Positions 60,503 to 64,000 of a stretch of DNA of 64,000 nt are shown piece by piece. Source of the stretch: Scandinavium vulneris_A (GTDB taxonomy: Bacteria; Pseudomonadota; Gammaproteobacteria; Enterobacterales; Enterobacteriaceae). The notes beneath the pieces were generated by a model, which had not been told where the DNA came from, made no database searches, and saw only the letters and a list, made by a program, of their open reading frames with translations. The stretch's first letter is position 1. Each line of letters opens with the position of its first letter. Where the stretch lies: NCBI GenBank assembly GCA_046518185.1, contig JBKGRZ010000002.1, positions 310,001-374,000 of the forward strand. Direction: 5' to 3'. A program made the position numbers and the translations under genes.

Positions 60503-60896
60503 TCTGCAACAAGACCTGAGCCAGTCCCTGGATTTTGGCGACCTGAATCTCACGGAGATGCCGCGAGAAGAGACCGTTGAGGGCAATATTCGCCTGGATC
60601 TCCAGGCTGAACCGGAATCCCCGTCTGGCATTGACGAGCTGCGCAAAATGGCGCTGTTTAGCCGTATTCCGGTCACCCTGACGCTGGAAGTCGCCTCTGT
60701 TGACGTCACGCTGGCCGATCTGATGACCGTCAGCCATGACTCAGTGATTGAGCTGGAAAAAATGGCGGGCGAGCCGCTGGATATCAAAGTGAATGGCATT
60801 CTGTTCGGTAAAGCCGAAGCGGTAGTGCTAAACGATAAGTACGGCCTGCGGATCCTGGAGTTCAACAGTAAAGAGCTGGGCGAGTTAACACGATGA
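60495..60896 (+). CDS. fliN: Flagellar motor switch protein FliN (LfiN)
   Basis: The ATG at 60495, overlapping fliM by 8 bases, gives 133 residues; the frame is open to 60381 within fliM. Variable N-terminus to about 55, then the SpoA domain (SRIPVTLTLEVASVDVTLADLM, GEPLDIKVNGILFGKAEAVVL, in pieces). Forms the C-ring base with FliM. ATGA overlap with fliP. Confidence 0.94.
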   Translation: MSDLQQDLSQSLDFGDLNLTEMPREETVEGNIRLDLQAEPESPSGIDELRKMALFSRIPVTLTLEVASVDVTLADLMTVSHDSVIELEKMAGEPLDIKVNGILFGKAEAVVLNDKYGLRILEFNSKELGELTR

Positions 60897-61645
60897 CACC
60901 GCGACTTCGCACTTTACTGCCCGTTTTTGTGCTGGGCGGTGTGCTCTTTTCACCCCAGCTACTGGCCGCAAATGGCGACATCACGCTTTTTAGCTCGGCG
61001 GCCACCGACGGCGGTCAGGATTATAACGTCAAGATTGAAATTCTGATCCTGATGACCCTGCTGGGTCTGCTACCGGTGATGCTGATGATGATGACCTGCT
61101 TTACGCGGTTCATCATCGTGCTGGCCATTCTTCGCCAGGCGCTGGGTCTGCAACAAAGCCCGCCAAATAAAATTCTGACCGGAATTGCACTGGCGCTGAC
61201 GTTACTGGTTATGCGTCCGGTATGGACCACGATTTACCAGGATGCCATCGTGCCGTTTCAGAGTGACGAAATCACCATGAAACAGGCATTCGGCAAAGCA
61301 GAAGTGCCACTGAAAAACTTTATGCTGACGCAAACGAGCAATAAGGCCATGTCGCAGATGATGACAATTGCAGGCGTCACGGGCGATCCTCAGCAGCAGG
61401 ATTTGACCGTCATTACGCCAGCCTATCTGCTGAGCGAGCTGAAAACCGCCTTTCAGATTGGCTTCATGATTTACATTCCGTTCCTGGTTATCGACCTGAT
61501 TGTCGCCAGTATTTTGATGGCGATGGGGATGATGATGCTGTCACCGCTGATTGTCTCCCTGCCCTTCAAGCTGATGCTGTTTGTGTTGTGTGATGGCTGG
61601 ACGCTGATTGTCGGCACGCTTACCTCAAGCGTACAGGGGTTATAG
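60893..61645 (+). CDS. fliP: Flagellar export gate protein FliP (LfiP)
   Basis: 250 residues. Signal peptide ending LLAA, then four membrane segments. MMMTCFTRFIIVLAILRQALG and PPNKILTGIALALTLLVM are the FliP signatures, as is the C-terminal LPFKLMLFVLCDGWTLI. fliO, which usually precedes fliP in enterics, is absent. Confidence 0.97.
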   Translation: MTPRLRTLLPVFVLGGVLFSPQLLAANGDITLFSSAATDGGQDYNVKIEILILMTLLGLLPVMLMMMTCFTRFIIVLAILRQALGLQQSPPNKILTGIALALTLLVMRPVWTTIYQDAIVPFQSDEITMKQAFGKAEVPLKNFMLTQTSNKAMSQMMTIAGVTGDPQQQDLTVITPAYLLSELKTAFQIGFMIYIPFLVIDLIVASILMAMGMMMLSPLIVSLPFKLMLFVLCDGWTLIVGTLTSSVQGL

Positions 61646-61647
61646 CG

Positions 61648-61920
61648 ATGGTCACGATGGATATTGCTGGCGATATTATGGCAACCGGCATCAAACTGGT
61701 GCTGATTATCTCTGCCGTAGCAATCGTTCCCAGCCTTATCGTCGGCCTGTGCGTCAGTATTTTCCAGGCCACTACGCAAATTAACGAACAAACGCTGAGT
61801 TTCCTGCCGCGCCTTCTGGTCACGCTGGCGGTGTTAATTATTGGCGGTAAATGGATGCTTACCCAGCTGGTGGACTTCACCGTCAATATTTTTCAACAGG
61901 CAGCGGCACTGGTGGGCTAG
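61648..61920 (+). CDS. fliQ: Flagellar export gate protein FliQ (LfiQ)
   Basis: 90 residues with two membrane helices. Typical FliQ sequence: PSLIVGLCVSIFQATTQINEQTLSF in the first half. An ATG three codons in is possible. Between fliP (2-base gap) and fliR (6-base gap). Confidence 0.96.
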   Translation: MVTMDIAGDIMATGIKLVLIISAVAIVPSLIVGLCVSIFQATTQINEQTLSFLPRLLVTLAVLIIGGKWMLTQLVDFTVNIFQQAAALVG

Positions 61921-61926
61921 CAGGCA

Positions 61927-62700
61927 ATGGGTATTGATATTCATGCGCTGATTAACCCTTTGCTGGCGTTAATCTTGCCATTCTTTCGCATTCTGGCCTT
62001 TCTGCACTTTTGTCCGGTGCTGGATAACCGCGCCTTCAGTCGACGTATTAAGACCGTGCTCGCCCTGGCGCTGGCCGTGATCATTACCCCAATGCTGCCG
62101 GAAAAGGTACTGCTTAACGACCTGATGTCGATACGCACGCTGTTACTGACCGGGGAGCAATTACTGTGGGGCATGCTGTTTGGTATGGCCATGCAGTTAG
62201 TGTTCGTGGCGCTACAAACGGCAGGACATATTCTGTCTATGAATATGGGGCTTGGGATGGCGATGATGAATGACCCGGTGAACGGCAGTTCAACCACCGT
62301 CATTTCGCAGATTATCTATACCTTTTGCGGGTTGCTGTTCTTCATTATGGAGGGTCATCTGCTGGTGGTGACCATTCTCTACAAAGGCTTTATCTGGTGG
62401 CCTATCGGACAGGCTGTCAACAAGCCTACCCTGCTGCTGATTGTTCAAAGCCTGGGCTGGATAATGTCGTCAGCCACGCTTATCGCCATTCCGACCACCT
62501 TTGTGATGCTGATCGTACAGGGCGGTTTCGGCCTGCTGAACCGCGTTTCACCCACGCTGAACCTGTTCTCACTGGGCTTCCCCATTAGCATGCTGTTTGG
62601 CCTGCTTTGTATTTCGATGATGATTACCAATATCCCTGACCACTATCTCAACCTGACCAATGAAATACTGGCCAGGCTCGAAGCCGTGAGGACAAACTAA
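61927..62700 (+). CDS. fliR: Flagellar export gate protein FliR (LfiR)
   Basis: 257 residues (E. coli 261) with about six membrane segments. FFRILAFLHFCPVLDN near the start, LGMAMMNDPVNGSSTTVISQ and the C-terminal NRVSPTLNLFSLGFPI are FliR landmarks. The stop overlaps the flhB start (TAATG). Confidence 0.96.
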   Translation: MGIDIHALINPLLALILPFFRILAFLHFCPVLDNRAFSRRIKTVLALALAVIITPMLPEKVLLNDLMSIRTLLLTGEQLLWGMLFGMAMQLVFVALQTAGHILSMNMGLGMAMMNDPVNGSSTTVISQIIYTFCGLLFFIMEGHLLVVTILYKGFIWWPIGQAVNKPTLLLIVQSLGWIMSSATLIAIPTTFVMLIVQGGFGLLNRVSPTLNLFSLGFPISMLFGLLCISMMITNIPDHYLNLTNEILARLEAVRTN

Positions 62701-63833
62701 TGTCCGGCAGCGGAGATAAAAGCGAAAAACCCACCGCGCAAAAACTACGTAAAGCGCGTGAAAAAGGCGACCTGCCACGTTCAAAAGACCTCACGATGGC
62801 CGTGGGTCTGCTGGCCTCGTTCATCACGCTAAGTGCGTTTTTCCCCTATTACAAACAGCTGGTCGGGGAATCATTTACCTCGGTGGGGATGATGGCTGGT
62901 CGGCTCGACGACGACACGGCACTGAGCCAGTTTTTAATGCTCAACGTCTGGGTGATTTTACGTTTTATCGCCACCCTGGTGCCGATTCCGGCGGCCTGCG
63001 TCGTGGCAAGCCTGGTGCCCGGCGGCTGGATTTTTACCGTTTCGAAGCTCAAACCCGACTTTAAAAAGCTCAGCCCGATTAGCGGTATCAAACGCCTGGT
63101 TTCCAGTAGCCATTACGTCGAAGTGGGCAAGATGATGCTCAAATGCAGCATTATTCTCGCCGTGTTGTACAACATGGTGCATAGCTCATTGAATCCCCTG
63201 CTCCATTTGCAGCGTCTTAACCTGAATCAGGCGATTTATGAGGGGTTCGGCATCCTGCACCATGTGCTGGTCTACTTTATTAGCGTGATTGTTATCTTCG
63301 CCCTGCTGGATGTTCCGCTCACCAAATTCATGTTCACCAAAAAGATGCGCATGACGAAACAAGAGGTGAAGGAGGAGTACAAAAACAACGACGGCAACCC
63401 ACAAATTAAGGGGCGTATACGTCAGCTTCAGCGCCAGATGGCGATGGGCCAAATCAGCCGGACTGTGCCCGAAGCCGATGTGATTATTACCAACCCAACT
63501 CACTACGCGGTGGCACTGAAATACGATCCCAAAAAAGCGGAAGCGCCCTATATCGTGGCGAAGGGCATGGACGACATTGCCCTGCACATCCGCGATGTCG
63601 CCCGCCACCATCAGATTGAAATTGTAGAGTTTCCGCCCCTCGCGCGTGCGGTCTACCACACCACGCGCGTGAATCAGCAGATCCCCGCGCAGCTTTTCCG
63701 CGCCATTGCGCATGTGTTGACGTATGTCATGCAGCTTAAATCCTGGCGGACCGGCCAGCGCTTACAAAAACCCAGCCTGAACAGGCAAATAAACATTCCT
63801 AAAGAGGTCTTAAAAGCCGATGGCGAACAGTAA
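62700..63833 (+). CDS. flhB: Flagellar export switch protein FlhB (LfhB)
   Basis: 377 residues (E. coli 382). Cytoplasmic opening SGDKSEKPTAQKLRKAREKGD, four membrane segments (about 30-210), and a cytoplasmic domain with the self-cleavage motif N-P-T-H near residue 265 (VIITNPTHYAVAL). Cleavage lets the gate change from hook to filament substrates with LafE. Overlaps flhA by 14 bases. Confidence 0.97.
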   Translation: MSGSGDKSEKPTAQKLRKAREKGDLPRSKDLTMAVGLLASFITLSAFFPYYKQLVGESFTSVGMMAGRLDDDTALSQFLMLNVWVILRFIATLVPIPAACVVASLVPGGWIFTVSKLKPDFKKLSPISGIKRLVSSSHYVEVGKMMLKCSIILAVLYNMVHSSLNPLLHLQRLNLNQAIYEGFGILHHVLVYFISVIVIFALLDVPLTKFMFTKKMRMTKQEVKEEYKNNDGNPQIKGRIRQLQRQMAMGQISRTVPEADVIITNPTHYAVALKYDPKKAEAPYIVAKGMDDIALHIRDVARHHQIEIVEFPPLARAVYHTTRVNQQIPAQLFRAIAHVLTYVMQLKSWRTGQRLQKPSLNRQINIPKEVLKADGEQ

Positions 63834-64000
63834 ATTACAGCAGACGCTTGCCATACTCAGAAAAGCACATCCGGGCGTCCCGATACTGCTTCTCAGCGTA
63901 CTGGCGATGGTGATGCTGCCGTTGTCTCCACTGATGCTGGATATTTTGTTTACCTTCAATATCGTGCTGGCGGTGGTGGTCCTGCTGGTTGCGGTCAATA
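63820..64000 (+). CDS. flhA: Flagellar export protein FlhA (LfhA), 3'-truncated by window edge
   Basis: Only the first 60 codons are in the window. They read as a short polar N-terminus followed by hydrophobic segments (VPILLLSVLAMVMLPLSP; FTFNIVLAVVVLLVAVN), the normal FlhA opening. The start overlaps flhB by 14 bases. The full protein should be near 690 residues. Confidence 0.92.
   Translation, partial: MANSKLQQTLAILRKAHPGVPILLLSVLAMVMLPLSPLMLDILFTFNIVLAVVVLLVAVN

Noticed and set aside
1..64000. CRISPR arrays, insertion sequences and rRNA genes
   Set aside because: No regularly spaced repeats, transposase genes or rRNA sequence were seen.

Overview
The window is chromosomal DNA of a gammaproteobacterium in the Enterobacteriaceae. 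Positions 1-25200 follow the Escherichia coli order galP-sprT-endA-rsmE-gshB-yqgE-yqgF-yggR-yggS-yggT-yggU-rdgB-hemW ... yggN-yggL-trmB-mutY-yggX-mltC-nupG-speC-tRNA-Phe, with proteins of nearly E. coli length. The genus cannot be fixed from sequence alone; an Enterobacter/Lelliottia/Citrobacter-like genome fits. Function calls rest on remembered family motifs and gene order, not on searches.

Region 1 (1-25200) is conserved backbone: sugar and nucleoside transport (galP, nupG), RNA methylation (rsmE, trmB), glutathione synthesis (gshB), nucleotide and DNA repair (rdgB, mutY), peptidoglycan turnover (mltC) and polyamine synthesis (speC). Two insertions break the E. coli order. A CsgD-like LuxR regulator sits between yqgF and yggR. 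A TRAP transporter operon (dctPQM) plus a membrane diguanylate cyclase and a degenerate EAL protein replace the E. coli yggM-ansB segment. The TRAP operon is flanked by two related copies of a ~123-bp sequence.

Region 2 (25200-26900), just past tRNA-Phe, holds a plasmid-type ParM/StbA actin homologue with a small partner gene, which suggests an old mobile-element insertion at this tRNA.

Region 3 (26943-64000, continuing past the right edge) is a complete-looking second flagellar system of the lateral type (the Flag-2 locus of E. coli 042; lateral flagella of Vibrio and Aeromonas). Reading left to right: a minus-strand operon lafB-lafC-lafD-lafE-lafF-lafS-lafT-lafU plus an NlpC/P60 hydrolase; flagellin lafA; a ToxR-like membrane regulator with a small membrane partner; the minus-strand rod/hook operon flgB to flgL plus lafW; plus-strand flgA, flgM and flgN; a modification island (glycerophosphotransferase, glycerol-3-phosphate cytidylyltransferase, FliB-like protein, two-part glycosyltransferase); minus-strand lafK and fliE-J; and plus-strand fliM-N-P-Q-R, flhB and the start of flhA. 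Two near-perfect sigma-54 promoters, in front of flgB and lafB, pair with the sigma-54 activator LafK. LafS (sigma-28 type) and FlgM supply the late tier. No chemotaxis genes are present and FliM lacks the usual CheY-binding N-terminus.

The most distinctive parts are the teichoic-acid-like CDP-glycerol pair inside a flagellar locus, a separate NlpC/P60 enzyme alongside a FlgJ without its hydrolase domain, the ToxRS-like pair, and the paired sigma-54 promoters with shared inverted repeats.
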